Source of the DNA: Ryuthela nishihirai | Taxonomy: Eukaryota; Arthropoda; Arachnida; Araneae; Heptathelidae | NCBI GenBank assembly: GCA_038380435.1 | Contig: JAWZYU010000034.1 | Location: 43,586,901 to 43,650,900 of the forward strand | Length of the DNA: 64,000 bases | Reading direction: 5' to 3' | In this document: positions 51,701 to 63,505 of the stretch, piece after piece | How the letters are laid out: every line of letters begins with the position of its first letter | How positions within the stretch are numbered: the first letter of the stretch is position 1 | Made by a program: the position numbers and the translations under genes | Notes under the pieces: generated by a model | Seen by the model: the letters and a program-made list of their open reading frames with translations, nothing else | What the model was told of the DNA's origin: nothing | Databases searched by the model: none

Positions 51701-54700
51701 ACTAGTGAAAAGAATTATGGAATGTTGTATATAAAATTATTCAGCATTTAATTCTGGATTTCCTGAAAATAAAATATTTAACAAAAAAGAGGCCAGGTTT
51801 TATTTTAGTAGGGCTTTTATAAAGGCATGTAATAAAAAAATGCATCTGGCATTGTGAATAAAAATTTATGAAGAAAAAACTAATAGGTAGAACATCAATA
51901 GAAGCTATTTGTTCATGAATAGGAGGAAAATAAAATTATCTTAAATGAAGAAAATTACTCCCTTTTTTGGATTTTTTTTTTTTCAATGTACTGTGCTTTG
52001 AGAAAAGTCCAGGCTTTTCACCAGCTCTGACCAGTGAAATAAACAAGTTGGCTTTTTGAAGAAAAAAAATAACCAATCAACAGAAATAGGTCATGTTATA
52101 TATGAAATTAAAGAACAAAAAAGGTGGGTAAGTAAAATTTTATATGCATTTTTTGAAGAAAATTGCAAGGTTTTACTGTATTTTTGCATTTCAAATTCAG
52201 TAAAAAAAAATTCAGAAAATATGACAAAGGTATTTTTTTTTAAGTATTTCACTACCTTAATATGTATGATTCATAATATTTCTATTGTTACTTAAATCTT
52301 TCATTTATCTAATTTTTACAAAATTATGTGATCATTTATACAAGCGACATATAATGTCGATTTTTTCCTGATTGGTAAACTCTAAGATTCAGGTAATAGT
52401 GCTACAAAGATTTATTTTGCTTTAAATCAAGATTATTTAAATAAAAATTGAAAAATAAATAATTGAAAAAGGATCCTATGACGCTGATTACATGATCAAA
52501 GAAATGTCGATTTTTCTCTTTGTATTCCATTCGTAAAAGATATCTGATAATAGATAAAAGTAATCTAGGAATGTTAAAATAGTTTTTAATTGCAAAATAT
52601 ACTAAAATGATACAAAAACGTATACAGCTGTATTTTCGTGCAAATCACTCAAAATCTCCAATAAAAAATATGTTCCATTGGCATCTGGCTTCGTTTTATT
52701 GAGAACACAGATGATGGGATATTTACAAAATAACTACTCGCTGGAGCTCTCAGCCAGCTAGTGAGGGACTGTTCTAAATATAGAAGATTGACTACAGCTT
52801 TGTTGTAATCTGGGCTGTGTTAATAGTAGTTTGAGCAAGAGTCAGTTATTTATTTTTTAGGAACTCTGAAATATCTATTTTACATAGGATTACCATACGT
52901 CCTCCTTTTTATATAACTCATGTTTAAAACTAAAAGCTCATGTTTAAAATTAAAAGCACTTTTTCTTGGACATTCCTTTTTCAAATTTCTTGAACCCTTG
53001 ACTATAATATAATTTACTGTCAATCGTGAAATAATTTACTATAAACTCAGATCGTGAAATAATTTGCTGTAAATGCAAATTGTGAATGCTAAATTAACTC
53101 TGTTAATGTTGTAAGAGTTACTATTATCTGTAATCTCAATATTAGCAATTTATATACCAGATTGAAAAAAGTATGTGCTTTAGAAAACTTCAAAAAAAAA
53201 ATTTGTTTCCGCCTAAAGATAGATGGAGCTATAAAAAGTTCAGAGTAAATTTTTTGCAACATAAAAGATAGTGAAAGAATTAAGGACTACTCCTAGTTTG
53301 TAGGAGCCTTACACACAATATTTGGCTTCTGCAGCAGCAGATAGTTACTAACCATTATGCCACTTAAAGCAAAATAATTCTTGATTGCTTATCAAGTTGG
53401 AAGATTGGTACATCATATATTTTAAAGTATATTTAATAAGTATTATGCCATTTTCTGATTCAACTGTTAGTTGATAATTAAAATAAAACTTAGTAGAAAA
53501 AACTTATTTTATAAATTGAAAGCATGTCCACCTTTGTCCTCCATTTCTAGCTTTTTCGTCCTCCTTTTATGACAAAGGTATCTGGTAAGCTAATTTTACA
53601 CATATATATATAAATAAAAAAGTTCAAACTTTAATATTTTTAAAAGAACTTATTTTTGTTTGGTACTAAAGACTGAATTTTATTTTTTAATTGTTTTTTG
53701 CATTCTTTTTCAGTATTCTAAATTAGTAATTTTCATATAATTTGATGTTATACTGATTCTTTTGCAGCCTGGAAAGAGAGAAAAAACTTTGCACCTAGGA
53801 AAAAAGGAAAGAACTTTACAGACAGGAAAAAGAGAAAGGGCTACAAAGAATGAAAAAATTGCAAAGAATCATTTTCGTAATAATAGGATGCAGGAAGACA
53901 TTTCCAGTGAAGAAGATGAATTCAAGTGAGAATTGCTATTTAGACTCAGTTCTTCATGCATTCCTTTGTATAACATTAAAAACATTTTATTCATGATAGA
54001 AATAGCTGTTTGATAATCTTGATTCCCCCCCCCCCCTCTTTTTTTTCAATTTGTTGTTTTGTAACCCATGAAAGGTGAGCTATTTTTAATTTAATGCTGG
54101 TCTAAAAGTCTATAAATTTAATATATAAGGGTCTTTCAAATGAAAAGTGGACAACAATTATAGCTAGGTAATAGAGTGAGTGATCTTTGTGGCTTCGCAC
54201 AGGGGGAAGGGTATACATAGAAGGAATTCATCAACACCAGAATTAGTGGCAATTGGCTTGAATGTGATAGATGTAGTACAGATTCCAAACAACCCTGCAT
54301 AGAAACATTTAAAATTGAACAATGTGCAGTATGCTGATGCACATTGTTCAACTTTAAATGCTATCAGGAACTATCAGGAACTATAATGCTATCAACTTTA
54401 AATGCTATCAGGAACTATCGGGTTCTGCTGGTGACTGAATTTTCGAATATGCTGATACCATTGACTTGCAATGATATTGTGAAACTTTGGACATTTGAAG
54501 GTAGGCAATAAAGTTGAAGCACCCAGGATTCTTTTAAACTGTTTTGTTGCATGACAACATCCACTCTGATACTGCCCAAGTAATAATAGCAATGTTGAAT
54601 AGATATGGTTGGGAACACCTTGAAACATCCTCCCTATAGTACTGGCATCTCCACTATTAGTTTTCACATTTCTGGACCTTTAAAAAACGTCATGAAAAGA

Positions 54701-57700
54701 AGAAAGTTGAAGTCAAATGAAAAGATGCAGTGCATTGTCGCAGACTTTCTCATGCAACAAAGTCATTCTATGAAAGAGGATATCATTTTGCTAATTTCAT
54801 GTTTTGGTAAATGTCTCATTAGGCATAGCATGTTAAAATGGCAAACACTAAGCATGGCATCAGTAAATGATTTACCATTCATTTCCAATTTGTTCACTTT
54901 TCATTTGAAAGTCTGAAAGAAGGAAGTCTTATAGCACTGCAATGATAAAAAGATATTCATAATTAGTGGTAATGCTGATCAGTTAGTTATAAAGCTTATA
55001 TCTTAAAACATTGCACTGTCTAGATCAGGTCTGTCCAACATACAGCTCATAAAACAAATAATCAATTTACTGAATCTGGCTGATTTCTTCCAATTTTTTT
55101 ACCAAACATTTTTAGGTGCATAACTAAATGATATTGCCATTTCATGGTACTCTTTAAAAATGTATATATATTTAATCAAGATATTTTCTTGTTTCTTTAA
55201 AATCCATTTTTTTTTTCAATTCATTACTCATTAGAATTTTTTTTTTCCTTTTTAAGTAGAGAGGTTTTTTTTGTGGCATTTGAAGAAAATAGTTCATGTT
55301 CTAGTGACTCTTCAATAAATTTGGTTTGGGCAGGCCTGATCTAGATGTTAAGTAGAATTCATAATCTACATTTTGGGAAAGTTTCAGACTTAAATATGAT
55401 GATTTTTCAGTTAAATCAATTCCAGGTGGTAGAATTCTTGAAAAAAAAAAATTGGTTTTCAGCATTTTATTTAGTAATGATAGGGGTTGTTACACAACAT
55501 GAAATGGGTTGGGGGTGGCTCAGTTATTAGCATGCCAGGTGCATAATCTGCAATTTTCTGGTGGAACAAAGAAACATACAATAAATGTCATGTAGCCTGA
55601 AACTTTGTTAAATGACAAAAAAGTCCCTCATTTAGGACTCTAAAATTTTATATTTGTAGCAAAACGAAGACATTAAAAATTTTTCTTATTGAAGTATATC
55701 AAGTTTCTCAATTGGGAAAAAATAATATAATTTATTTTTAAAAAAATCACAGTAAATGCAGCCAAACAGTCATAAAATGAAAATGACAATCATTATGCAT
55801 CTAATGATAAATGGAAACTGTCATTAAGAAACTCTTGAAAACAAAGGCATGAAAAGGCTTTGATGATGTGGGAGAAAAGGTTGGAAAACTGTTTTATTAG
55901 AAGAGGTATGGCCAATAACAAATAACTTCCTAATTTTAGGCATGGAGATGATCTGTTACCCATTTGCTACCATGCAGGTTTGTTGAAGCTACCATGCTGG
56001 TAAGAACTTAAGCAACCAAGGGAGTTCATTGCCATCAGAATTCATCAGGCTCCTTTTAGCACCAGCAAGCTGACATTCCAGTTTAGGATTGATGATGCTA
56101 AAACTAATTTCAAGGGTTCAAGTGCAATGGCTTCTGAACAAGATCATATGATATAAAATATCCTGTGTGTTTGTTCAGTTGGGACTGACAACCCACAATC
56201 AGAAAACACAGCAATAGATTATCTTTCAACAGCAGCCTACCAGTGCAAAATATCCATAATCCAAAATCAAAATCATAACCAGTAGACAATATTTTTATAT
56301 ATTTAGTATAAATTTTATAAGTGGTCAGTATTAAGATCCCGTGTGTGGGACCACATAGAAGGGGTAAAAAGAGTGGCAGCAGTAGGCCAAACTAATACAA
56401 CAGCCATCCTTCTGTTCCCCTTCAGGAGAGAGGATATCTTCCTGAAGTATACTAACAGCCTGCACCATGAGAAGTTGAAGTGTGGGCTTTAGTTGCTATG
56501 TCTGGCTGGTTCTGTAATCATAACAAGAAAATAGTGCACATCTATCGTTACAGTTATGCCTAGCTACCACTAGTAGATTAAAATAATAGTTTTTCAATTT
56601 AGATGAGTGGAGGAACTAGTCATGTATTCTGTAAATGTAAATAAATGCATTTTATAATATTAATCCTTAAAATGTCCAAAGGGGTTAACTGTTTTTTAGG
56701 CTTAAGTAGCCTTAATTTTGAGTTTGTTATTTTATCATTCAGAATGATATTCTCTTTCATTTGGTATGTAACATATCCTATGTATATCTGTTAACCACTG
56801 CAAAAAAATTTAAAGTTAGCTGTTTTTCTGCTTCAAAAAGTTAACAGTTTCATGTGTTGGGAAAAATCTGACATTTTAAGGGCCATGGGAAAAACCTGAC
56901 ATTTTAAGGGCCAAGTACTAGCATGATAGTCACATTCAAATATTTTGTAATTTATAAAAGTAAATTCCTTAACATGAAGTGTTTGCTTCATTATTGTTTA
57001 ATATTTTCAACAGCACTACTGAGAAATTAGCTGAAGAACATTCAAGTGATGAAGAGACATACCAAGAAAAAAGGTTACGTTTAACAAAAAAATACTTGGA
57101 TGAAATTAGGAAAGAAGGTAAGTTTTTCATTGCAATTTGTTATCCTTGAATTCTTTATTTTTTTATTTTATTTTTTATATACATTAGTAAGTGAAATAAT
57201 TTGATAATTACACATTGTGCAGCATTTATTAATGATGATATAGCAATCTGTTTCTCTTGTTAATTTTGCCTATTTTTAGTTATAAGTAGTTATGGCTTTA
57301 AATATCAGAATTTCTCAGTGTTTAAACAAAGTATATAATCATTTATATGCTTGCTTATCAGCACAATAAAGTAGCAGATAAAATCTGAAACTGTCATTAT
57401 TTCCTAATTTTCCATTAACAAATTGACTACCAGAAATAATGTATGTATATATGTTTTTTTTAAAATTGAAGTGCTCTTAGGACATCATTAGTGATATCAG
57501 ATTGGAGCAGATTGCAAACTCTTGGTCTGCCATTATTTAATCTTATTATCATTCACATTCAGAAATGTTTGATCTTTTTTATGTTTCATTTGCTAGTATG
57601 CCACTCTTTTTCATCAAAGTAAAAGCAAAATTGAATAAAATAAACAAAAACTGTTGAAATACTTGTCTTACTGTTACTTAATTAACCTTTTCACTGTTAT

Positions 57701-60700
57701 GGCTAAGTTTTTTCACACTAGTCAAGTTTTCATTTACAATTGTGAAAAAAGAAAATGTTTTGAAATGCTCTATCGTTGTTTACTATTTATCACTGTTATT
57801 ATCAATTTAAATATAATTAATTCCAAAATTGTCAATATATTTCTATTATGGTATTTGATTGTTTTTAAGCTAAGAATTTGAGAAATAGAAGATTGAAATT
57901 AATAGACTAAATTTTTTATTTTAGAGAGTCAAAAAACAGAGCTTGCAGAAGTGAGCAGAGAAACCATTTCCCAACGCCTCAAAGAAGATGCTGTAAGTTT
58001 TTACATTGGTTTATGTTATTTACAGAAAAAATAGTAATAAATAATAAATATCATTCAAGCAGCTGTTTTCCACAACAGAGGTCTGACAGGAGCCTGTCAG
58101 TTTATACACCATAGTAGGTCTGTGAGGATGGCAGGACCTCAGCGGAAAAACAATACAAACATCCATGCTTTATCCGGGGCTCGAACCCTGGTCTCTCTGA
58201 TCAGTAGCCAAGCATGCTAACCATTCGGCCATGGGATGGCTGACACAGAAAAAGTACCATAGGTTATAAATTGCTATGTTATTTAAATAGAGACTAATAT
58301 TTACTTATAGTAATTTTTAGAATAACATCTACCAACAGGCTTAAGTGATTGCCTTTCAGGGAAAGAAGAATAAAAATACATTATACAGATCTTGGTTTCA
58401 TCTTTTCTTATAAACTAAAATGTCTGAGAACATATGAAAATATTTGTTGTCAGTCAACTGCACAATTTTCATAGCATTTATAAAGTAAAGAATTTTTCAA
58501 TATTAATGATTCAAGGCCACAACTATGTAGGTTAATTTGCATGTGCTTTTTATTAGCCTAAAAGTTCAGTTTATGAGATATGCATTTTCTTTTTCAAGTT
58601 ACAAAAAAATTCAACTTATGGAATACTTGGCTTGTTAGAATGAAAAAATAGCATAATAGTATTGTAATTTATTATATTACATAAGTGCGTACACACACAT
58701 TTCATAATCTGGTGTTCTTAACACTTTCAGTGTCGAGATTTTTCTCTTCTGCCTCCTACTCTGCTCTTGATGAGAAAGGAAATACAACTATATTATATCA
58801 CGTTGTATGCTCTACATTCAAATGGTTGAAATACTCCAATATCTCAAATTGTGAGGAGTGCAAAGCTATTACAATTCAACATGAGTTTGTGACCCCTTTA
58901 TGTCACAATTATTGTTATATATATATATACCAAATAATTCCTAAAAATTATTATCATCAACATTGACAAAAATTATTATCAACGGTGAAATGTGTTGCTC
59001 TTTTAGAACTGGAGTACTGGAATAGTCAGGGCTAACAACATCTGGGCACCAGTAAATATGTTTTTAAAAGATTTTAAACTTATAGACAATTTTAAATGTT
59101 TAATATTATAACTCCGTTCACAAAGTCTGAGGATAGTGCAAAAGTTCTTTTCCATCAGAACTCTGTAGCAAAACGTATCATAAATAAGAAATTGCAACAA
59201 ACCTAGATATAAACCTTCAGATTTAAACAACTGTTATGACTTAAAGATCTTTGATAAAGGAAGGATGTAACGACTTCATCACAGCAGAAGTGATACAACA
59301 TACTTCAAATGCAGTTAATTGAAGTGATTCAACATACTTCAAATGCAGTTAATTGAAGTGATTCAACATACTTCAAATGCAATTAATATCTTATATATTT
59401 ACTGACTGTATAAGTGATGACTACATCGATATAACATCATACCTGTATCTTCAAAGGACTGGTTTCTTTACATAGTTTAATACCATTGGTTACATGTGAT
59501 GATTGCAATAAGCTCTGCAAATGTACCAACAGAAGAGCTTGGATATATTGCAAGGAAAAGTGTTTGTGACATCAAATGATGCTAACATGTCAAGTAAAGT
59601 AGATGTACCAGCCTATGAATTATTGGTAATTATATTTGCATTTCTTGTTTATCTAGTATACATTATGGATATATAATGATATATTTATGACTTGATAATA
59701 ATTTTTAGGAGTTATTTGGTATATATATTACAATAATTTGTGACATAAAGGGGTCACAAACTCATGTTGAATTGTAATAACTTTGCACTCCTCACAATAT
59801 GAGATATTGGCGTATTTCAACCATTTGAATGTACAGCATACAATGTGATATAATATAGTTATATTGTTAGCTGTATACCTTTCATTATTGAAAGGAAATA
59901 CCATTGGACTTGGAGAAGCCAGCATCTGTCAGATGCGAAGTTATGCTTTGGACCCATTTGCAGTAGAGCCACATACCTTATGCACCTTAATGAATGCTTG
60001 GAAGCCTCCTGTCAGGGCAGTCCACTGTTTCTAACAGCTGCCCAGTGGATCCTCCCCATTCCAACTCTGAGCCCTTGGAGTTCTTGTGATCTGGCATTAG
60101 TTATCTGGTGTGCACAAAGGTGGCATTCAGATGTAAAACAACACAAAGCACAAATATTTAATATGCATTTTTACTTGCATATACATGGCCGAGTGGTTAG
60201 CATGCTTGGCTACTGATCTAAGGGACCTGGGTTCGAGCCCCGGGTAAGGAATGGTTGTGTGTGTTGTTTTTCTGCTGAGGTCCTGCCATCCTCTCAGATC
60301 TCCTACTATGGCATATAAACTGACAGGCTGCTGTCAGACCTCTGTGGCAAGCAGCTGCTTGAGGGGGTATTTATTTTTATTTTATTATTATAGCAATTAT
60401 TCAAACTAGACCTGCAAATATTGAGTTTTGTGAAAAAAAAAAGCTTTTTTTAATGGATTTTTCTTAAGATTATACAAATGCAAGAAAAAAACTCGGCATG
60501 GTGTTATGATCCATGCTTAATCTTGAGTAAAATACTTGTACTTACCAACAGATGTTTTTATCATCTACTTTGTAAAGAACAATACACAGTATGCAAGTTT
60601 ATAAACTTTTTTTTACATTCTTGATTAGTACTTGATCTCTTTAGGTATTTATTTCTGAAAGAAATTAATTATTTTTAATTGATAGCTTAGCTGAAATTCT

Positions 60701-62566
60701 CTTCCCATCTAGTTTTCTGAGTGTTTGAGAGCCTCAAAAATTGTAGCTTGCACATCTTGTGATCTGCTGTAACAGCAACAATTCTAGGGCAGCAGTTGTA
60801 TTACAATACAGAATACAAAGATTCCAAAACTTGAACTATTGACAGCTAACTGCAGCATAATAATGGAAGATAAGAACAAATCCAGTGGAAACTAATGCAT
60901 TGAAGAAAATTGCACTTACATATATCATTAATAAATCATTGTAATTGTCTTAGAAGGTAGGAAATCAGTGAGCTGAAGCTGGGTTTGCTATGGTAATAGG
61001 ATTGAGTTAGTGATAAATATGTAATAAACACAATCTTATTATACATATTCAAGCTCATTTTAATTTGCAGGTAAGATTTTACATATAGCAAGGTTTATAA
61101 GTAACTGCTACAGTTTCATTTTTGAAAAGCATAATTTTTACAAGACCTGCAGGTAAAGTGATAAATATGATATATATATACTCACCATTGTGCTTAGCTA
61201 TAGAATTCCTAAGAGAACTGTGCACTACATTATAAAAAAAATATGAAGAGTAAGATGTACCATTTTTTTTTTGTTAAAGTGATATCTTCATGCTAGACAT
61301 TTAAATTATTAATATATAGGTAAAGTATAACTTTAGTTGAATTTTAGGGATTTTTGTATGATTTTTATAGTTTTTCATATTAGACAATTCAAGTCTATAT
61401 CTTATTGCTCATACAAGTTTATTAAGTTATAAAATAAATATATATTTAAAAATAGTTTTAAATAACAATTATGTGTAATGTCAGATTGTTTTTCAATCAG
61501 CATAACTGTTTTTGGAACTAATGCATTGGAGAACATTGCACTTAGCATGGCTGGAGTTATAAATGTTTTATTTTTCAATACAGTGCTGGCTGTGTTGTAA
61601 TTTAAAACATTTAAAATGCATTTTATTTATTTGTCATATTGTCTCATTTTGCTGTGGAAGTGGCAAATAACCACAATGGAATCATTTTTGCCATACATAG
61701 TTTATAATGACTTTAAAAACTATACATTATTGCAGTTTACAAAGTTTTCAAATATATATCTATACATTGCATAATTTACTTTTGATAAATGTATACAAAA
61801 ATATTTTGTTGAGAGATTAAAATAATTTTAGATATATTGTTTGGCATCGTGTTAGTGCAATTTTTTCTCTTGACCCAACCACTTAGTAGCAGTCTGCAAA
61901 ACTCCTCACCATGCCCTCAGGCTTGGAAAGGCCACTGTCCATTGAATGGGAGTTAAGTTGTGGCCTATGTACTGGAGAGCTTAGAGCTTGTGAATGTTAA
62001 AGAACATGCTTGATGGCCTTGACAGGAGGCTACCATTTGTCTCTTAACAGCTGTCCGGTGGTTCCCTTTCTCCAACTTTCTCTGAGTCCTCAGGGTCCTT
62101 GTAACCTAACCATTTAGCCTATTGTGTGCAAAAAAGTGTCGCTTAGATGTAAAACAACCAAACTTAGTAGTAGTCCTTCCACTTGAATATGATGTTAATG
62201 GAGGTATCATGCAAAGTTTGTATGTGCAATTGTGCAGTGAATGGGCTTTAGTTGATGAGCCTCCATGACCTTGGTGCTGAAGGCATATTCACATGGAAGA
62301 ATTTACACTTGTGGTAGGTGCTTGAGTAGGATTATGTTGATACATGATAATGGACAATAATATATAAAATAATATTTTAATCTTTGTTAAAAAATGCCGT
62401 ACTTTATGGGAATTTTGTGGAGTTTTATTATTTTTTACATGTTTAAACAGTCTTAATAGTGTAAGAATTTTGTTATAAAATGAGTATTATTTTTAAAGTT
62501 TTTCAAAGATATGTTCCTTTACAGCTAGAACAGACTGGACAGTTGCAGAGAAAAATAGCACATCAA
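45662..62566 (+). CDS. RRP9: RRP9 / U3-55K, N-terminal 144 codons in 5 exons (gene continues right)
   Basis: Coding segments: 45662-45721, 53768-53925, 57014-57117, 57925-57992, 62525-62566. All have GT-AG borders and compatible phases. The product is the U3 snoRNP-specific WD40 protein that binds U3 snoRNA in the nucleolus for 18S pre-rRNA processing. The evidence is the conserved N-terminal region: an acidic SSEEDEF stretch, then QEKRLRLTKKYLDEIRK, SQRLKEDA and LEQTGQLQRKIAHQ, which aligns with human RRP9 just before its WD repeats. The basic, Lys/Arg-rich N terminus also fits. The WD40 propeller is not in the window and should lie beyond 64000. Exon 1 is inferred from position, phase and donor rather than similarity. 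Confidence 0.88.
45921..46147. repeat. Tandem duplication, about 114-bp unit
   Basis: Two nearly identical units begin GATCTGTACAGTTATAAAAC at 45921 and 46035, located 200 bp into RRP9 intron 1. Confidence 0.93.
46861..47466 (+). mobile_element. SINE-A interrupted by SINE-B
   Basis: TSD CCTACTGATTTTTG (46847-46860; copy with one extra T at 47467-47481). The SINE-A 3' end resumes at 47426 after the inserted SINE-B. Confidence 0.9.
47205..47413 (-). mobile_element. SINE-B inserted in SINE-A
   Basis: Perfect 12-bp TSD CATTTAGTACAT at 47193-47204 and 47414-47425, both within SINE-A sequence. Confidence 0.94.
47825..48130. repeat. Inverted copy of the muskelin intronic repeat
   Basis: The reverse complement shows TAATATTTCATTAGTATCTC and CAACCCAAAAAGAAT, like the units at 32340-32400 and 34560-34600. 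This shows the repeat is dispersed and not confined to muskelin. Confidence 0.5.
48225..48426 (-). mobile_element. SINE-B, degraded
   Basis: Recognisable by ACAGTGGTCTGACAGG, ACCCTACAGATAAGATCTG-like body and CTAACCACTTGGAC head, with many changes. Confidence 0.7.
48664..48846 (-). mobile_element. SINE-B in mariner-like element
   Basis: Complete head-right body from CCCCTCAAGCAGCTGC to CTAACCACTCAGCC. Confidence 0.9.
48868..49233 (+). mobile_element. SINE-A in mariner-like element
   Basis: Perfect 13-bp TSD CTTTTAATTGTTG at 48855-48867 and 49234-49246. Confidence 0.93.
49674..50055 (-). mobile_element. SINE-A, full length
   Basis: Perfect 13-bp TSD TATGAGTGATGGA at 49661-49673 and 50056-50068. 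Confidence 0.94.
50935..51345 (-). mobile_element. LINE endonuclease fragment
   Basis: The minus strand encodes LGDFNARVGTDFWPVV, a typical endonuclease motif of RTE/CR1-like LINEs, preceded by decayed coding sequence. It may belong to the same family as 44690-45560. Confidence 0.68.
51419..51676 (+). other. Unassigned 85-codon ORF in RRP9 intron 1
   Basis: Cys-rich in its second half (GLCCILDIACK, LNCTCDQASFQ). No start context, family or repeat relationship was recognised. It ends just after a potential GTAAAA donor. It could be chance or an exon of an unrecognised gene or transposon. Confidence 0.2.
53768..53925 (+). CDS. RRP9: RRP9 coding exon 2 with 9-residue triplication
   Basis: This is a 158-base exon after TTTTGCAG. 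It begins with Pro and three tandem nonapeptides (GKREKTLHL, GKKERTLQT, GKRERATKN), followed by a basic region and the acidic SSEEDEF. The donor is GTGAGA. The family assignment of this exon depends on its phase with exon 3 and the acidic motif. Confidence 0.82.
54130..54913 (+). mobile_element. Mariner relic with TIRs
   Basis: Terminal inverted sequences CTTTCAAATGAAAAGTG at both ends. The interior retains mariner C-terminal transposase traces: RYGWEH-like NRYGWEHLETS in shifted frames, SGPLKNVMKRRKLKS and IVADFLMQQ. Stops and frameshifts make it dead. A 14-bp-arm hairpin (54312-54350) and a short ATCAGGAACT repeat lie near its left end. Confidence 0.78.
55507..55565 (+). mobile_element. SINE-A head fragment
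   Basis: GGGGGTGGCTCAGTTATTAG and CATAATCTGCA only. Confidence 0.65.
55965..56565 (-). mobile_element. LINE 5' UTR fragment
   Basis: Similar to 44970-45560 (shared AAATATCCTGTG, TGACAACCCACAA-type, CAGTAGGCCA(A/C)ACTAAT and TGCACCA(T/C)GAGAAG). No endonuclease motif was found in this copy. Confidence 0.65.
56566..57924. other. RRP9 intron 2 end and intron 3
   Basis: Plain AT-rich intron around exon 3; a short direct repeat GGGAAAAA(T/C)CTGACATTT near 56860-56910 is the only structure seen. Confidence 0.6.
57014..57117 (+). CDS. RRP9: RRP9 coding exon 3
   Basis: This is a 104-base exon encoding TTEKLAEEHSSDEETYQEKR and LRLTKKYLDEIRKE. It matches the human QEKKLRLAKLYLEQLR signature. The acceptor is TCAACAG and the donor GTAAGT. 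Confidence 0.93.
57925..57992 (+). CDS. RRP9: RRP9 coding exon 4
   Basis: This is a 68-base exon encoding ESQKTELAEVSRETISQRL and KEDA, matching human VAGRLKEDV. The acceptor is TTTTAG and the donor GTAAGT. Confidence 0.92.
58049..58241 (-). mobile_element. SINE-B in RRP9 intron 4
   Basis: Nearly complete head-right copy, 57 bp downstream of RRP9 exon 4. Confidence 0.9.
58710..58785 (+). mobile_element. SINE-A, left part, split by a fold-back element
   Basis: TCAGTGTCGAGATTTTTCTC and CTTGATGAGAAAGGAAATAC resemble the SINE-A subtype at 62614. The body continues at 59891. Confidence 0.68.
58786..59890. mobile_element. Unclassified 1.1-kb element with about 190-bp inverted ends
   Basis: Inverted termini 58786-58962 and 59695-59860 are highly similar (shared TTGTGAGGAGTGCAAAG and GTTTGTGACCCCTTTATGTC). 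The right end has an extra 30 bp. An 11-bp TSD AAAGGAAATAC lies at 58775-58785 and 59891-59901. The interior has a 34-bp triplication and no recognisable protein. Confidence 0.75.
59288..59389. repeat. 34-bp unit repeated three times
   Basis: The unit begins AAGTGATTCAACATACTTCA. The copies start at 59288, 59322 and 59356. Confidence 0.95.
59902..60148 (+). mobile_element. SINE-A, right part, split by a fold-back element
   Basis: Continues with CATTGGACTTGGAGAAGCC and ends GATGTAAAACAACAC. Confidence 0.8.
60184..60385 (+). mobile_element. SINE-B, full length
   Basis: GGCCGAGTGGTTAGCATGCT head to GGGGGTATTTATTTTTATTT tail; near consensus. Confidence 0.92.
61885..62165 (+). mobile_element. 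SINE-A, head missing
   Basis: From CTGCAAAACTCCTCACCATG to GATGTAAAACAACCAAAC; lies 360 bp upstream of RRP9 exon 5. Confidence 0.85.
62525..62566 (+). CDS. RRP9: RRP9 coding exon 5, last in window
   Basis: This is a 42-base micro-exon encoding LEQTGQLQRKIAHQ, matching human LEQRGRLQKLVAK. The acceptor is TTACAG and the donor GTAAGT. No WD40 exon was recognised between here and 64000. Confidence 0.92.
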
Positions 62567-62613
62567 GTAAGTAACTTTTCACTCTTCATCTAACATTTAG
62601 TTTTATAGTAATG

Positions 62614-62892
62614 GGGTGTAGGGGTAATTATCTCATTTGGTATTGTGCCATGATTGTAATCTGATGTTCTCGGGTTTAAGTCCCATTGCACCTGAGTTGA
62701 GAGATTATCTGCTAACCCCATTATGCCCTTGATGAGAAGGGGAACAGTGATGGACTAGCAATACTGTCATTTGTTAGATTTTAAACTATGCCCTCGTCTC
62801 TTTTTTAGAACATATCCTATGCATGCTAAGGAGCACACTTTATAATCCTGATAGAAGGTTTCTATCTGTCTCCTAACAGTTGTCCAGTCAGC
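62614..62892 (+). mobile_element. SINE-A, degraded, 3'-truncated
   Basis: Head GGTAATTATCTCATTTGGTA, B box GGGTTTAAGTCCC, and body to TGTCTCCTAACAGTTGTCCA; just downstream of RRP9 exon 5. Confidence 0.78.
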
Positions 62893-63505
62893 AACAAGAC
62901 CCCCACATCAGCAACCCACACCAGCAACAAGACAATAGACTAACCTTTTTTGACTAGCAATCGATCACTGTACTTTGAAAGCGAAAGTTTGCAAACTAAA
63001 CAAGAAGCCTTCATCATTATGTGACATCTGTAAATGTATGGAAAACATTCAGTGCGTATTGCTTGAATGCAAGGTGCAGAAAGGTTACCAACCAACCCCT
63101 GAACAAGCATGTAAAATTTTTTTAAATAAAAAAACTCAGGGGCTCTACACTGCTTTTGAATTTTTCCTATTACTATGTTGCTAGAAGATTTCACATTTTT
63201 AGCTTTCTTCATGGAACTCTTTTATCTCTTTTATTTGCTGTATATAGGATAGATAAGGATCTTAGAAGTTACTACTAGTTTATACAGATCTCTTTACATA
63301 AGAACTCCACTAAGACAAATCAAGTTTGCTGACCACTGCCTTAGGGCCAATGCAATAAAAGTATGGCCATTATATCAGTATCTCTAGCCATTATGCCACT
63401 AAAGTTAGTTTCAGTCAGTTTACAGGAAAACAAGTCAGAAATTCTTTTTTTGTGTATAAGTTGAATGTGATTGATTTATTAAAAACATCTGGAAAAAAGT
63501 TATCG

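Larger units (their letters stand above)
50069..53767. other. RRP9 intron 1, right part
   Basis: Apart from the LINE fragment at 50935-51345 and the unassigned ORF, this is AT-rich sequence with no recognised gene or repeat. Confidence 0.6.
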
